From assembly GCA_021646415.1 (NCBI GenBank), contig SOEU01000006.1, positions 1-64,000 on the forward strand: 64,000 nt of DNA. Reading direction: 5' to 3'. Numbering within the stretch: the first letter of the stretch is position 1; each line of letters begins with the position of its first letter. Source of the DNA: Candidatus Brocadia sp. (GTDB lineage: Bacteria > Planctomycetota > Brocadiia > Brocadiales > Brocadiaceae). The position numbers and the translations under genes were made by a program. A model generated the notes under the pieces. It was given only the letters and a program-made list of their open reading frames with translations, did not search any database and was not told where the DNA came from. Positions 16,997 to 28,702 of the stretch are shown one piece after another.

Positions 16997-17116
16997 GCGA
17001 AAAATCAAAATTCCTGCACCTGTGTTTTCTTGTGACTTTTGGCTCCTGTCTGCACCTTATTTTTCAACACAATAGCAAATTAGAAAGAGATGTCAATTGT
17101 TTTTTCAAGAATCTGT

Positions 17117-17145
17117 TTGACAAGTTCCGGGAAATTTACTATAAA
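17117..17145 (+). promoter_or_regulatory. Sigma-70 promoter for eno
   Basis: TTGACA (17117-17122) and TATAAA (17140-17145) with a 17-base spacer, about 65 bases upstream of the eno start codon. Confidence 0.75.
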
Positions 17146-17168
17146 ACGGATACTTTTGTTTTTTATAA

Positions 17169-19054
<1,886 letters not shown>

Positions 19055-20276
19055 AAATGCAAAATCGGCATCACGCGTTATTGCCTCTGCCAGCACTGTT
19101 ACAAAAAATGCAGCACTGAACAATATTGCCGATGGCATTATCTCTTCTGCTGCCACACTCATAACCGAGAATGAAAAAGACCTTATGGCTGCGCAAAAGG
19201 CAGGACTTTCCGGAGCCATCCTCGACAGGCTCCGTCTTACCGATGTCCGGATCAAGGGTATGGCCGAAGGGGTCAGGCAGATTGTGAATCTTACCGACCC
19301 TGTCGGAGAACTCATACAGGGAAACACCCGCCCAAATGGTCTGCAAATTCAAAAAATACGCGTACCCATTGGCGTCGTCGTTATTATTTATGAATCCCGG
19401 CCCAACGTAACTGCTGATGCGGCGGCATTATGCCTGAAGGCAGGTAATGCGGTCATCCTGCGTGGCGGGAAGGAGTCTATCCACTCAAACATTGCTATTT
19501 ACAGGATACTTACATCCGCACTGGAAAAGGCCGGTTTGGACAAACGATGCATTCAGCTCGTGGAGGTTATCGAACGTGAGGCTATTGACTATTTACTCAA
19601 AGCGGATCAATATGTGGACGTCGTTATTCCCAGAGGTGGCGAAGCCCTTATTCGCACGGTAGTGGAAAAATCCACCATCCCTGTCATCAAACATTATAAA
19701 GGGGTCTGTCATACCTATGTGGATGAATTTGCAAATCTCAAAATGGCAGAGGAGATTTGCCTTAATGCAAAGGTACAGCGCCCTGCCACCTGTAATGCCA
19801 TGGAAACCATGCTGGTACACGAAAAGATTGCACCAATACTTTTGCCGGGTATAGCAAAAAAATTGCAGGATGCCGGAGTAGAAATCCGGGGCTGTAACCA
19901 GACATGCAGCATTTTAGGCAATATAAAACAAGCCACCGAAGATGATTATTACAATGAATATCTTGACTTGATCCTCAACGTAAAAGTTGTACATACAATA
20001 GATGATGCTATTACGCATATTACCAAATATGGGTCGAATCATTCCGATGCGATTGTCACAGATAATGTCTGTAATGCCATGAAATTTACCAGAGAGGTGG
20101 ATTCGGCCGCTGTGTACGTCAATGCCTCTACGCGATTTACTGACGGCTATGAATTTGGTATGGGAGCAGAGATTGGTATTAGCACCGACAAACTCCACGC
20201 CCGGGGCCCCATGGGTCTTGAAGAACTCACGTCGTATAAATTCGTAGTCTTTGGGAATGGGCAATTAAGGAAGTAA

Positions 20277-20627
20277 AATAGTCAAAGCCATTTTTTTTAA
20301 AAATTTCTACTCATTTCCTTACAATTGTTACCTAAATTTTGAAATTCCAATTTGTTTGACTATATCCATAGATTATAACCCTGGATAAATTAAATACAGA
20401 ACAAACAACAACGAGTCCCAGAGGGGCGAAAGAAAAATCCTTACTGACAAGAGATTGATTTTCCCATCTCATGGGTAAATGACAACAATATTCTTTCACC
20501 CCTTGGGGGTTTACATATGTACCATTTTATTTCCAGGTGGCTTCACCCCCTGCTATATACTAACGGCCTTTCAGGCCTAACGATATATAATCAACCAAAT
20601 TAGATTTCGAAATTTTGGTAAAAATTA
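20277..20627. repeat. Intergenic stretch with dispersed-repeat character
   Basis: No gene. From about 20412 to 20600 there are short palindromes and a partial inverted repeat: CCCAGAGGGGCGAAAGAAAA near 20416 against ATTCTTTCACCCCTTGGGGG near 20491, and GGCCTTTCAGGCC at 20567. This resembles the GGGGCGAA-rich elements also seen at 22.6-22.9 kb and may be a related mobile palindromic unit. Confidence 0.45.
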
Positions 20628-21674
20628 ATGAGAATTGATAAAATGGCGTTTATGAAAAATAACTTTACCAATCGCAGGAATTTTCTTAAAGGTACTTTCA
20701 CCGTTGCCCTGGGTCTGGGTTTTACAAAGAATTTGCATCATGGTTTCCCGGTAGACATGGTTTCTTTTGCAACAACAGATGATAAAAACGAAGGGGTGCC
20801 TAAACGTCGTCTGGGTAAAACAGAAAAGATGGTTTCCATCCTCTGTGCAGGAGGTTATCACATTGGTCGAATGAGAGATGAACGTTACGCCATCCGGATG
20901 ATTCACGCTGCCCTCGATGAAGGGGTTAATTTTTTCGATTCAGCCTGGAGTTACAATAATGGTGACAGCGAGAGGCGCCTTGGGACAGCGCTAAAAGACC
21001 GGCGGGACAAGGCATTTATCATGACCAAAAGTCGTAGGCGGGACAAGACCGGAGCAATGAATGAATTGCACGAAAGCCTCAAACGGCTGCAAACCGATTA
21101 CCTTGATTTGTGGCAGTTCCATGATGTGCAAACGGTGGAGGATGCAGATGCCATTTTCAGGAACGGAGGTGCCATTGAGGCGGCCCTTCAGGCAAAGAAA
21201 GAAGGAAAGATCCTGCATGTGGGGTTTACCGGGCATCGGAACCCGGCAGTGCTCGCGAAAGCCATTCAAAGGCATCACAACAGTATTGAAACGGTGCAGA
21301 TTCCCGTGAATCTTGTGGACCCACATTATCTGAGTTTTGTTCGACAGGTCATTCCGGAAGCGGTGAAATACGATATTGGGATTCTTGCAATGAAAACAAC
21401 AGCAAACGGAACATTACTGGAAGATAAAGTAGCTACGGTAAAAGAATGCTTATATTTTGCCTGGAGTCAGCACGTCAGTACTTTAGTTTCAGGTATGGAT
21501 AGTATTGAGCAGCTTAAAGAGAATGTAAGTTTTGCACACCAGTTTAAGACCCTCTCAGAGAAAGATCAATCTAAACTGCTCGCCCGAACAGAGCCTTTTG
21601 GTGGAATCGAAAGAGAGTTTTACAAACACCCCTCTGATAATTGGCGCGTTTACCCTACCCGCCCTTTACATTAA
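20628..21674 (+). CDS. Tat-exported aldo/keto reductase
   Basis: 348 residues. The N-terminus carries a twin-arginine signal (TNRRNFLKGTFTVALGLGF), so the protein is predicted to be exported folded. The starts at Met6 or Met9 would give a more usual short n-region. The aldo/keto reductase barrel follows: KRRLGKTEKMVSILCAGGYH, the catalytic Asp and Tyr in VNFFDSAWSYNNGDSERRLG, Lys in AFIMTKSR, and His in LDLWQFHDV. The substrate is unknown. Export suggests a role outside the cytoplasm, possibly in the anammoxosome or periplasm. No operon partner is evident upstream. Confidence 0.87.
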   Translation: MRIDKMAFMKNNFTNRRNFLKGTFTVALGLGFTKNLHHGFPVDMVSFATTDDKNEGVPKRRLGKTEKMVSILCAGGYHIGRMRDERYAIRMIHAALDEGVNFFDSAWSYNNGDSERRLGTALKDRRDKAFIMTKSRRRDKTGAMNELHESLKRLQTDYLDLWQFHDVQTVEDADAIFRNGGAIEAALQAKKEGKILHVGFTGHRNPAVLAKAIQRHHNSIETVQIPVNLVDPHYLSFVRQVIPEAVKYDIGILAMKTTANGTLLEDKVATVKECLYFAWSQHVSTLVSGMDSIEQLKENVSFAHQFKTLSEKDQSKLLARTEPFGGIEREFYKHPSDNWRVYPTRPLH

Positions 21675-21683
21675 CAATCTTTC

Positions 21684-21911
21684 ATGAAAAAACACATTAT
21701 GCCTATTGGTGAGCTAAGCCTCAGTGAACAGGAGCGTCAGACCCGCAGGAACTTTTTAGATTTTACAGAACGGGACGTAACTTTGCTAAAAGAATTAAAA
21801 GGGCTCATTCACCAACATGCCGATGACATAATTAATAAGTTTTATACTCACCTTCTCCGATTCAAAGAAACGAAGGGTTTTTTATCCGATGAAGAAGGGA
21901 ACGTATTCTAA
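21684..21911 (+). pseudogene. Truncated protoglobin / globin-coupled sensor remnant
   Basis: 75 codons reading RNFLDFTERDVTLLKELKGL then IHQHADDIINKFYTHLLRFK, the first helices of a protoglobin sensor domain, and ending FLSDEEGNVF just before the haem-pocket helices would be expected. Protoglobin domains are about 150-170 residues, so half the domain, including the proximal-histidine region, is missing. No continuation is found in other frames before the next gene. It is probably a decayed gene, though translation of the short product cannot be excluded. Confidence 0.7.
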
Positions 21912-21953
21912 AGGGCGATTCCTGAGTGACATCGCCAGTTTGAGGAAATATTG

Positions 21954-22511
21954 ATGATTAAAAATGTGCGCTGTTTACTTATTGCATTCACTTTACTATG
22001 CCTTTATCAGAGTACAGGTCAATTTTACACCAATACTGCAGGAGGAAATACTATGGAAATCAAAATGAAAAGCACTGCCTTCGGGGAAGGTGGCATGATA
22101 CCGAAGAAGTATACCTGTGATGGTCTTGATATCTCTCCTCCCCTTTCATGGACTTCAGTTCCCGAAGGTACAAAGAGTCTTGCCCTTATCTGTGACGATC
22201 CAGATGCACCAATGGGTACATGGGTACATTGGGTTCTCTTCAATTTACCTGCAGATGTCCAGGAGTTACCAGAAAATATACCTCCTCAGAAGATACTTGC
22301 AAATGGCGCCAGGCAAGGAATAACAGATTTTCGTAAAATCGGCTACGGCGGACCATGCCCACCGGGTGGTACACACAGATATTATTTCAAACTGTATGCG
22401 CTGGACACAGAAATTAATCTTGAGGCCGGATCTACGAAAAAGCAATTGCTGGAGGCTATGGAAGGACATATCCTGGCTGAAGGCCAATTGATGGGGAAAT
22501 ATAAAAGATAA
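21954..22511 (+). CDS. YbhB/YbcL (PEBP) family protein, exported
   Basis: 185 residues from the ATG (a TTG one codon earlier is possible); GAGG lies upstream. A signal peptide (CLLIAFTLLCLYQSTGQ) precedes the PEBP domain. Conserved segments are DGLDISPPLSWTSVPEGTKS, DDPDAPMGTWVHWVLFNLP and GGPCPPGGTHRYYFKLYALD, which form the anion-binding pocket of the family. Bacterial members are often called Raf-kinase-inhibitor-like; their ligand is generally unknown. It follows the globin remnant directly. Confidence 0.92.
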   Translation: MIKNVRCLLIAFTLLCLYQSTGQFYTNTAGGNTMEIKMKSTAFGEGGMIPKKYTCDGLDISPPLSWTSVPEGTKSLALICDDPDAPMGTWVHWVLFNLPADVQELPENIPPQKILANGARQGITDFRKIGYGGPCPPGGTHRYYFKLYALDTEINLEAGSTKKQLLEAMEGHILAEGQLMGKYKR

Positions 22512-22618
22512 GAGATTGCAGATTACAAGAGTTAGAAGCAACTACCTGATGCAGAAATTTCTTTTTATGCGACGTCGTGATGTTTCCAGTAAGGGGACAT
22601 ATCGAAACATCGAAACAG

Positions 22619-22894
22619 TTTAGTTTTTTGAAAGATGAGTTGTGCTTTTTAAGTCCCTATAGGGACGTGAGGCAATAGGCAGGCAATTTATTGCCTGTAT
22701 TTTTATCAAAGAGAAATACAGTCCCGTAGGGACGATTGAGACGATTGTGTATCCATAATCTTCATTCGCCCCTACAGGGCTTATTTTTATCTTTCTCTTA
22801 ACACAGGCAATAAATTGCCTGCCTATGAGCAATTTGCCCCTCCGGGGCGAAATCAGCACAAGGCTTTGCCTTGATAGTTTTTCAAAAAACTAAA
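22619..22894. mobile_element. MITE-like element with terminal and internal inverted repeats
   Basis: A 276-bp non-coding unit. TTTAGTTTTTTGAAA at 22619-22633 and its exact complement at 22880-22894 form 15-bp perfect terminal repeats. Inside, 24-bp perfect inverted repeats lie at 22675-22698 and 22803-22826, each holding the palindrome CAGGCAATTTATTGCCTG. Smaller palindromes include GTCCCTATAGGGAC, GTCCCGTAGGGAC, GCCCCTACAGGGC and GCCCCTCCGGGGC. No transposase is encoded. The rest of the gap (22512-22972) holds nothing else I can identify. Confidence 0.7.
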
Positions 22895-22972
22895 GTGTTA
22901 CGAAACATTTAAAATGTCTTCAAGATTTCAATGTGCCGCTTTCGTGGCATGGCGACTGTGTCAAAAAAACCA

Positions 22973-25573
22973 TTAAATTTTTGTACAGGTTCCCATGCCT
23001 TTCGCTATAGGGTTAAAGATGTCTGTGTCTTTTGACCTTGCGTTAATACTGCTATTGGCACCTATACTATTCACTGGCAGGCCAATATAAAAATCTGTTC
23101 CAATCCCTTCCTTGCTTTCTACATAAATGCCTCCCTCATGATCCTTTATAATTCTGTACACAACGGCAAGGCCGAGTCCGGTGCCTTTATCTTTATTCGA
23201 AAAGAAAGGTTCGAAGATATGTGAAATCTTTTCAGCAGGTATACCCGTACCATTATCTGAGATTTTTATAACAAAATACTGCTTACTCAGATTATTTGAG
23301 AGAGACGAGACAAACGAGAAGAATACGCTGCCAGAGTGTTCTTTTGCCATCCTTTTAAACTCCGAAAGATTATCAACCAGGTAAGTGCTTACCTGAATAT
23401 GTCCCTTGCTTGACAATGCATCAAGGCTGTTTTGCAGAATGTTTAAGAACACTTGTTTTACCTTGTCTTCATCTGCAATGAGTTGGCATCTATTTCCGTC
23501 TAACATTGTTGTTATCTCAATATCTTTCTTTGCAGCATCATTCTTTAACAAGTTTATAGTATCCATTATCACACAATGGGGATCTATGTGTTGTATAACG
23601 AGCTTTGAAGGTTTTGCCAGATTTAACATATCTTCGATAATTCTGTTAATTCTTCCTATTTCCTTTAAAGCAATTTCCCGAAAATTACTGTGGAATTCCG
23701 GATCGTCTTTCTTGTATGGAAGCAGTTGAAAATAAGTGTTTATGGCCACAAGGGGATTTTTTATCTCGTGGGCAATATTAGAAGCAAGGGAGCCCAAATG
23801 GGCAAGTCGGTCGGCATGTTGCTTTTCCACCTGAAGTAATTTTAATTCGGTTTGGTCTGTCAGAATTATCAATGCCCCAAGCTTCTCTCCGGATTCGGTT
23901 TTGAGCTGTGTTATGGTTACACTGCACGGGACCCTGGTACTACCTCTTTCAATAAAAGTTTCAATGTCAGTATGATCTCTATTATTTTTAAGCGTATATT
24001 TCAATAGTTTGTAAATATCGTTATTAAGGGCATTCAGTATCATTTCAGTTGAACTTGTACTTTCCAGTCCCAGGATATTTCTTGCCTCATTATTTAAAAG
24101 GGTAACCTCTTCATGATTATTTATCGTGATAACCCCACACTTGAGACTCTGAAGGATATTCTCCCTGTAGGTCTTGGCTTCTTTCAACCCTGAGTAGAGG
24201 CAAGCATTATTAGCTGCCATAGCCAATTGACCCGAAAAGGCGAGGAACATCTGGATATCTTCTTGTGTAAATACCTTTTTATCAACCTTTTTACCCAATA
24301 GAATTATGCCAAAGAGATCTTTCCCGTGAAGGATAGGGATACAACTATCTACATCCATTGATATTAATGTTTTTTCTAACAGACGGTCAAGCTTATCATG
24401 CGAAAAGCGATTTAACTGTTCCCGTGAGAGAACAGTTTTATTTTGGCAAAGCCACGTAACAACAGCAGCATCGCCGGGAAGGAATAAATCTTCTTTGGAT
24501 GAAAAATTTATAGCTGCCTTTAAACTGTATTGTTTGATTTTTTCATCCTTTATTAGTATTGCTATCTTCTCGATACCTACGGAATCATATAAATATTGAA
24601 TTGCAAAACGGAGAAGTCTATCCAAATCATGAATAGATGAAAACATTACTGTAGAGTTACTGAGTATTTTTGGATAACTATACTTGGTATGGAACAGATG
24701 ATTCTCGATAAAGTGGTGAATTGATTCCCGGGCAGGCACAAAGATTAAGACCATTATTATGATTGAAATTACATTACTAACCGTCTCTGTATACTCTGAT
24801 ACAGGAAGTATATTACTCACAACGAGCCCAACGGCAAAATAGATTAAGCTGAGGATAATAGAGAGAATAGCGTAAACCGTGCTTTTCTTGATTACTACAC
24901 TAATATCCATAAGGTGATACTTTACAATAGCGTAAGCCACTGCTGTCGGGATAGGGATAGTAACCAGGGGCACAAAGCTCTCAACTTGCCATATTCCCAT
25001 TGCCGGCAAGAGGAAATTCGTGATGGCCCCCAGGAGCACAGACACTGCTACTCCAAAGTATAAGTATTGAATCTGTAATCTTTTTATTCCATAAAAGCGT
25101 ATGCTTTTTTTATAAAGAACATACAAAGAATACACCATACATACTATGAAGTAAGACCAGAATACAGGAAATAATGGACCATACTTTGCTTGTGGTAATC
25201 GATTGATGAAGGACAAAGTCTCGACAATAGAAGAAGAAGAGAACGCCAAAACGATACTTACGATGAAGAAAATTATGCTAAAGTATCGGTCGATAGGTCT
25301 TTCCACGCGATCGGGAAAGACGGAAATAAAAAAGAAAAAAGCAGAAGGAATAAAGGCGGCCGCACAAAAAACCAATTTCAGCCTGAAGGCAGCCAACACA
25401 GGGTCTGCAGCCTGAAGTGTAAAAAAAACAAGGAATGACCAAACACAGAAAACATTCGCAACGATACAAAATCTTTTGTTAATGACGCTGGAAGGATTTC
25501 TCAAGAATACAAAAAATCCAAGCCCTGCGTATAGCAAAGATATGAAAATGTTCACGATGTGGGTTGCAAGCAT
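22973..25573 (-). CDS. Membrane sensor histidine kinase (7TM-GAF-PAS-HisKA-HATPase)
   Basis: 866 residues. Seven to nine hydrophobic segments cover residues 5-280, followed by a GAF domain (about 310-460), a PAS domain (about 470-580), the H-box AHLGSLASNIAHEIKNPLVA with H602, and the ATPase domain with NGTGIPAEKI, FEPFF and GTGLGLAVVY. The architecture resembles PrsK-type kinases of exosortase/PEP-CTERM systems. It is the last gene of the minus-strand ketosynthase operon, 12 bases after a ketosynthase stop. It probably phosphorylates the NtrC-type regulator encoded near the start of the same operon; this pairing is an inference from synteny. Confidence 0.92.
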   Translation of the reverse strand: MLATHIVNIFISLLYAGLGFFVFLRNPSSVINKRFCIVANVFCVWSFLVFFTLQAADPVLAAFRLKLVFCAAAFIPSAFFFFISVFPDRVERPIDRYFSIIFFIVSIVLAFSSSSIVETLSFINRLPQAKYGPLFPVFWSYFIVCMVYSLYVLYKKSIRFYGIKRLQIQYLYFGVAVSVLLGAITNFLLPAMGIWQVESFVPLVTIPIPTAVAYAIVKYHLMDISVVIKKSTVYAILSIILSLIYFAVGLVVSNILPVSEYTETVSNVISIIIMVLIFVPARESIHHFIENHLFHTKYSYPKILSNSTVMFSSIHDLDRLLRFAIQYLYDSVGIEKIAILIKDEKIKQYSLKAAINFSSKEDLFLPGDAAVVTWLCQNKTVLSREQLNRFSHDKLDRLLEKTLISMDVDSCIPILHGKDLFGIILLGKKVDKKVFTQEDIQMFLAFSGQLAMAANNACLYSGLKEAKTYRENILQSLKCGVITINNHEEVTLLNNEARNILGLESTSSTEMILNALNNDIYKLLKYTLKNNRDHTDIETFIERGSTRVPCSVTITQLKTESGEKLGALIILTDQTELKLLQVEKQHADRLAHLGSLASNIAHEIKNPLVAINTYFQLLPYKKDDPEFHSNFREIALKEIGRINRIIEDMLNLAKPSKLVIQHIDPHCVIMDTINLLKNDAAKKDIEITTMLDGNRCQLIADEDKVKQVFLNILQNSLDALSSKGHIQVSTYLVDNLSEFKRMAKEHSGSVFFSFVSSLSNNLSKQYFVIKISDNGTGIPAEKISHIFEPFFSNKDKGTGLGLAVVYRIIKDHEGGIYVESKEGIGTDFYIGLPVNSIGANSSINARSKDTDIFNPIAKGMGTCTKI

Positions 25574-25585
25574 AGCCGAACTTAC

Positions 25586-26830
25586 CTACGAGTATTTTTT
25601 TAGCACGAGAACAGCGTGTGTTCCACCCACGCTATGAGTATTTATAAGCGCAGTTTCCCCACTGAAATACCTTGCGGTGTGCGGAACATAGTCAAGATTG
25701 CAAAGCGGATCGGGTACATCAAGATTAATTGTTGGAGGAATAATACCGTTCTTTAAACTAAGGCTTGTTGCCACTACCTGGAAACCGCCTGCTGCAGCGA
25801 AGGCATGACCTGTCATGGACTTAATTGAGCTTATGGGGATGTTGTATACATGATTACCAAAGAAAGTTTTAAAGGCATTTGTTTCTGCCAAGTCATAACT
25901 AGGGATGGCGTTTCCGTGAGCACAAATATAGTCTATTTCATCTCCTCTGATTTTTCCTGTGATTAATGCCTGTTTCAGTGCAAAGAGCAACGTCTGCCCG
26001 CTTAATTCCACATGAAAAACATCTTGCGCCTCGCATGCAGTGGCATAAGATACGATCTCAGCATATATATTTGCATCTCTATTCAAGGCATGATTCAATT
26101 CCTCAACCACGATTGATACCCCACCTTCACTTGCTACGAGACCATCCCGATTCTTATCATACGGCCTCGATGCCTTCTCAGGTTCTTTATTTCTTTTTGA
26201 GAGTATTCCCAGGGAACAAAAAGTTGACAGTGCAAAGGGAAAAATCATGGCATCTGCACAACCCACAACTGCCACATCCACATCTCCGCGCTTTACCATA
26301 CTATATCCCCAGTTTACAACGTCAAGCCCGCTTGAACATCCCGAGGACAAAGTCGAATTTGGCCCATTAATCTTTAGTTCTGCACATATATAACCTGTTG
26401 CCACATGCGGTGTAACCTCTGGTGCAGTATAGCGGCCAACTGCCGTTGGGCCAGACTCCAAGAATTTCCTGTGCTGGTGTTCGTATATATCATTTTCAGC
26501 ACCTATCGTAGTTCCAAAACAAACGCCACATCTGTTACTATCCTCCTTGCTGAGATCAATACCTGAGTCCGCTACTGCCATTTTTGCCGTAGCAACACCA
26601 AAATGGCAGAACTTTGCGCTTCTTTTGACCAATTTCGGGTCAAAGTAATCACACGGGTTAAAGTTTTTCACTTCACCAGCAATCTGAGTACTGAAAGGAG
26701 TAGGATCGAAAGAGGTGATCCTCTTTATACCTGATCGTCCGTTAATAAGTGCATCCCAATATGCATCTTTTCCGTTACCATTAGGAGCTAATATTCCCAG
26801 ACCCGTAATAACGACACGTCTTTTTATCAA
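25586..26830 (-). CDS. Beta-ketoacyl-ACP synthase, FabF-like (intact triad)
   Basis: 414 residues. The Cys-His-His triad is present: C165 in STLSSGCSSGLDVV, H305 in YICAHGNAIPSYD and H342 in KSMTGHAFAAAGG. The loop after the first His (NAIPSYD rather than TSTPLND) departs from FabF, suggesting altered substrate or partner. It condenses malonyl-ACP with an acyl-ACP. The start overlaps the radical SAM gene stop (ATGA), so the two are translationally coupled. It is the third ketosynthase of the cluster and groups by position with lipid or polyene synthesis, probably not with housekeeping fatty acid synthesis. Confidence 0.92.
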   Translation of the reverse strand: MIKRRVVITGLGILAPNGNGKDAYWDALINGRSGIKRITSFDPTPFSTQIAGEVKNFNPCDYFDPKLVKRSAKFCHFGVATAKMAVADSGIDLSKEDSNRCGVCFGTTIGAENDIYEHQHRKFLESGPTAVGRYTAPEVTPHVATGYICAELKINGPNSTLSSGCSSGLDVVNWGYSMVKRGDVDVAVVGCADAMIFPFALSTFCSLGILSKRNKEPEKASRPYDKNRDGLVASEGGVSIVVEELNHALNRDANIYAEIVSYATACEAQDVFHVELSGQTLLFALKQALITGKIRGDEIDYICAHGNAIPSYDLAETNAFKTFFGNHVYNIPISSIKSMTGHAFAAAGGFQVVATSLSLKNGIIPPTINLDVPDPLCNLDYVPHTARYFSGETALINTHSVGGTHAVLVLKKYS

Positions 26831-28650
26831 GGGACTTCCCCCCCAGAAGAAATTTCTTTCTTTTTTGAAGTGAAGTTTTTTTCTGCCAGTAAACGGCTGT
26901 GTGTGTTTATTTTCTGATAGACATCATTAAGGAAGCCATAGTCTGTTGTTAAGAGAGATAAATCACTTCTCATCTTGAATTCCTCTAAACCTCTCTGCCC
27001 CAGGAATCCTGCGCTCCTCGCTGCGAGACAATGTTCGTCGGAGACGTTTACTACGTAACCCATTTCTCTGACCTTTTTCTCCATGAGTCCGGACATCTTA
27101 AGCATATCCACGAACTTTATTCCATGTAAGGAGATATTCAACTCAGGCCACGTGCTTGGATCCTTCGTCAGTTCATACTCATAACGGAGGACAGTCTGGT
27201 AATAATTATCAGGCAGATCGAATCCGAATTTTTCAGGCTCTTTTTGCCATGCAGTACCAGGAAGAGGCGCAGCCGGAGTTACAAGGACTGAATCCGGTTT
27301 GAAATTCTCATTTTTTAACTTTTGAAGTAAATACAGATTTTCTTCTAAAATTTGTTCATGGGTAATCGTGCTACCCGAAGGTATTGGGCAAGGATAAATA
27401 AAACTTACACCTACATCAAGATGTGTTCTTTGCTTGTAAGATGCCTGCTTTAGGGCTTTAACGGTATAATATATATCTTCCACAGAATTACCTTTGTCCA
27501 TAACCCTTGAAAGGATATCATTGTTCGCCGTTTCAACACCAAGGAAAACAGCTTTAAGGCCGGAACGTATGATTTTTTCATAAGCATCAGTCAGCTCAGG
27601 CATCCGTTCCTTTGCCCTGGTTTCCGCCCGGACGAACATTGAATACTCAATATGTAACCCTTCTGCCAATAAAGCCTCAGCGATCCGGCTGCTGAGAGAA
27701 ACTGGTGTTGTTGATCCTGCAAATCTGAAGAGTCCGATGCCCATCTCCATGATAGTTTCCCTGATCTCTTGCATGGTTATATTGATATCTCTGGTTTGGT
27801 ATTTTCCGGTAATATTTGGATGTGTACAAAAATTACATTTCCCATAATAGCAACCAGACGATTCATTTATTACTGCAATATTTACTTTTCCATCATCTTT
27901 TTCATAGAGAGGGAAAGGTTTTGAGTTCAAAGAAAGCCTTTGAATGAATGTTTCTTTTACCTCACCGTTGTTGTTTTTATATATCATATTAGAAATTTTA
28001 CCTGCTTCTGCAAGGTCAGTAATTCTTTTTATAACATCAGATTTAGACCCTCCCTGGGAATATAGTTCTTTTACAATATTCACAATCTGTATAAGGGTTA
28101 CTTCGCCCTCAACATCGATACAAAACTCAAAAGGGCTATTTTCCAATGTATGTGTCTTAAATTGATTAACCTGAGGGCCACCAGCAATCACCAAGGTGCT
28201 TGAACTCAGTTCTTTGACCCTTTGTGCAAGTTTTTCAGAGTAGGCAAATCTATCGCCAAGCCAGGTCTTGATCCCAAGCACTTTTACCCGATTCTCGCAT
28301 ACCTTTTGAGCCAGACCTTCAACATATTTCTCCATTTTTTCTTTGATCGCACTCGCAAGATTATTCTGGAGCAGGTCCCATTCTTGTCTTAAAGATACTG
28401 TATCTTCACACTTTTTCGTGTCAAAGACGTTCACAGCGAGTTCAGATAGCCTTGGCATAAAATCGTTTTTTGTGAATGCGGTATAAAATTCGATTCTTGC
28501 CGGGTCCTCTATAACAATGTTAAAATCCGCATTCTTACATGCCCTGGCGAGTACTCCAATACCGTTTTCCTTAAAGCAGTCACTAACGGAATAGGCCTTT
28601 CCCATGAACGAATTCCATAACATAAGGTCTACACTGCCAGAATCACTCAT
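26827..28650 (-). CDS. B12-binding-type radical SAM protein
   Basis: 607 residues. An N-terminal Rossmann-like region (KVLGIKTWLGDRFAY, STLVIAGGPQVNQF) corresponds to the cobalamin-binding domain of class B enzymes, although the DxHxxG motif is not obvious. The SAM-cleaving cluster motif is SSGCYYGKCNFCTHP with C267, C272 and C275 (C-X4-C-X2-C, as in several B12-type families). Later segments include FRFAGSTTPVSL, FLGVETANNDILSRVMDKGN and VSFIYPCPIPSGST. It sits between the acyl carrier protein and a ketosynthase, and is coupled to the latter. Radical chemistry on an ACP-bound acyl chain, such as ring closure or methylation, is a reasonable hypothesis; the reaction is not known. Confidence 0.88.
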   Translation of the reverse strand: MSDSGSVDLMLWNSFMGKAYSVSDCFKENGIGVLARACKNADFNIVIEDPARIEFYTAFTKNDFMPRLSELAVNVFDTKKCEDTVSLRQEWDLLQNNLASAIKEKMEKYVEGLAQKVCENRVKVLGIKTWLGDRFAYSEKLAQRVKELSSSTLVIAGGPQVNQFKTHTLENSPFEFCIDVEGEVTLIQIVNIVKELYSQGGSKSDVIKRITDLAEAGKISNMIYKNNNGEVKETFIQRLSLNSKPFPLYEKDDGKVNIAVINESSGCYYGKCNFCTHPNITGKYQTRDINITMQEIRETIMEMGIGLFRFAGSTTPVSLSSRIAEALLAEGLHIEYSMFVRAETRAKERMPELTDAYEKIIRSGLKAVFLGVETANNDILSRVMDKGNSVEDIYYTVKALKQASYKQRTHLDVGVSFIYPCPIPSGSTITHEQILEENLYLLQKLKNENFKPDSVLVTPAAPLPGTAWQKEPEKFGFDLPDNYYQTVLRYEYELTKDPSTWPELNISLHGIKFVDMLKMSGLMEKKVREMGYVVNVSDEHCLAARSAGFLGQRGLEEFKMRSDLSLLTTDYGFLNDVYQKINTHSRLLAEKNFTSKKKEISSGGEVP

Positions 28651-28702
28651 AAAACCCTCTAAAATGAATGGTTTGTTTGATGCAGCAAGTACGGTGATTT
28701 TA

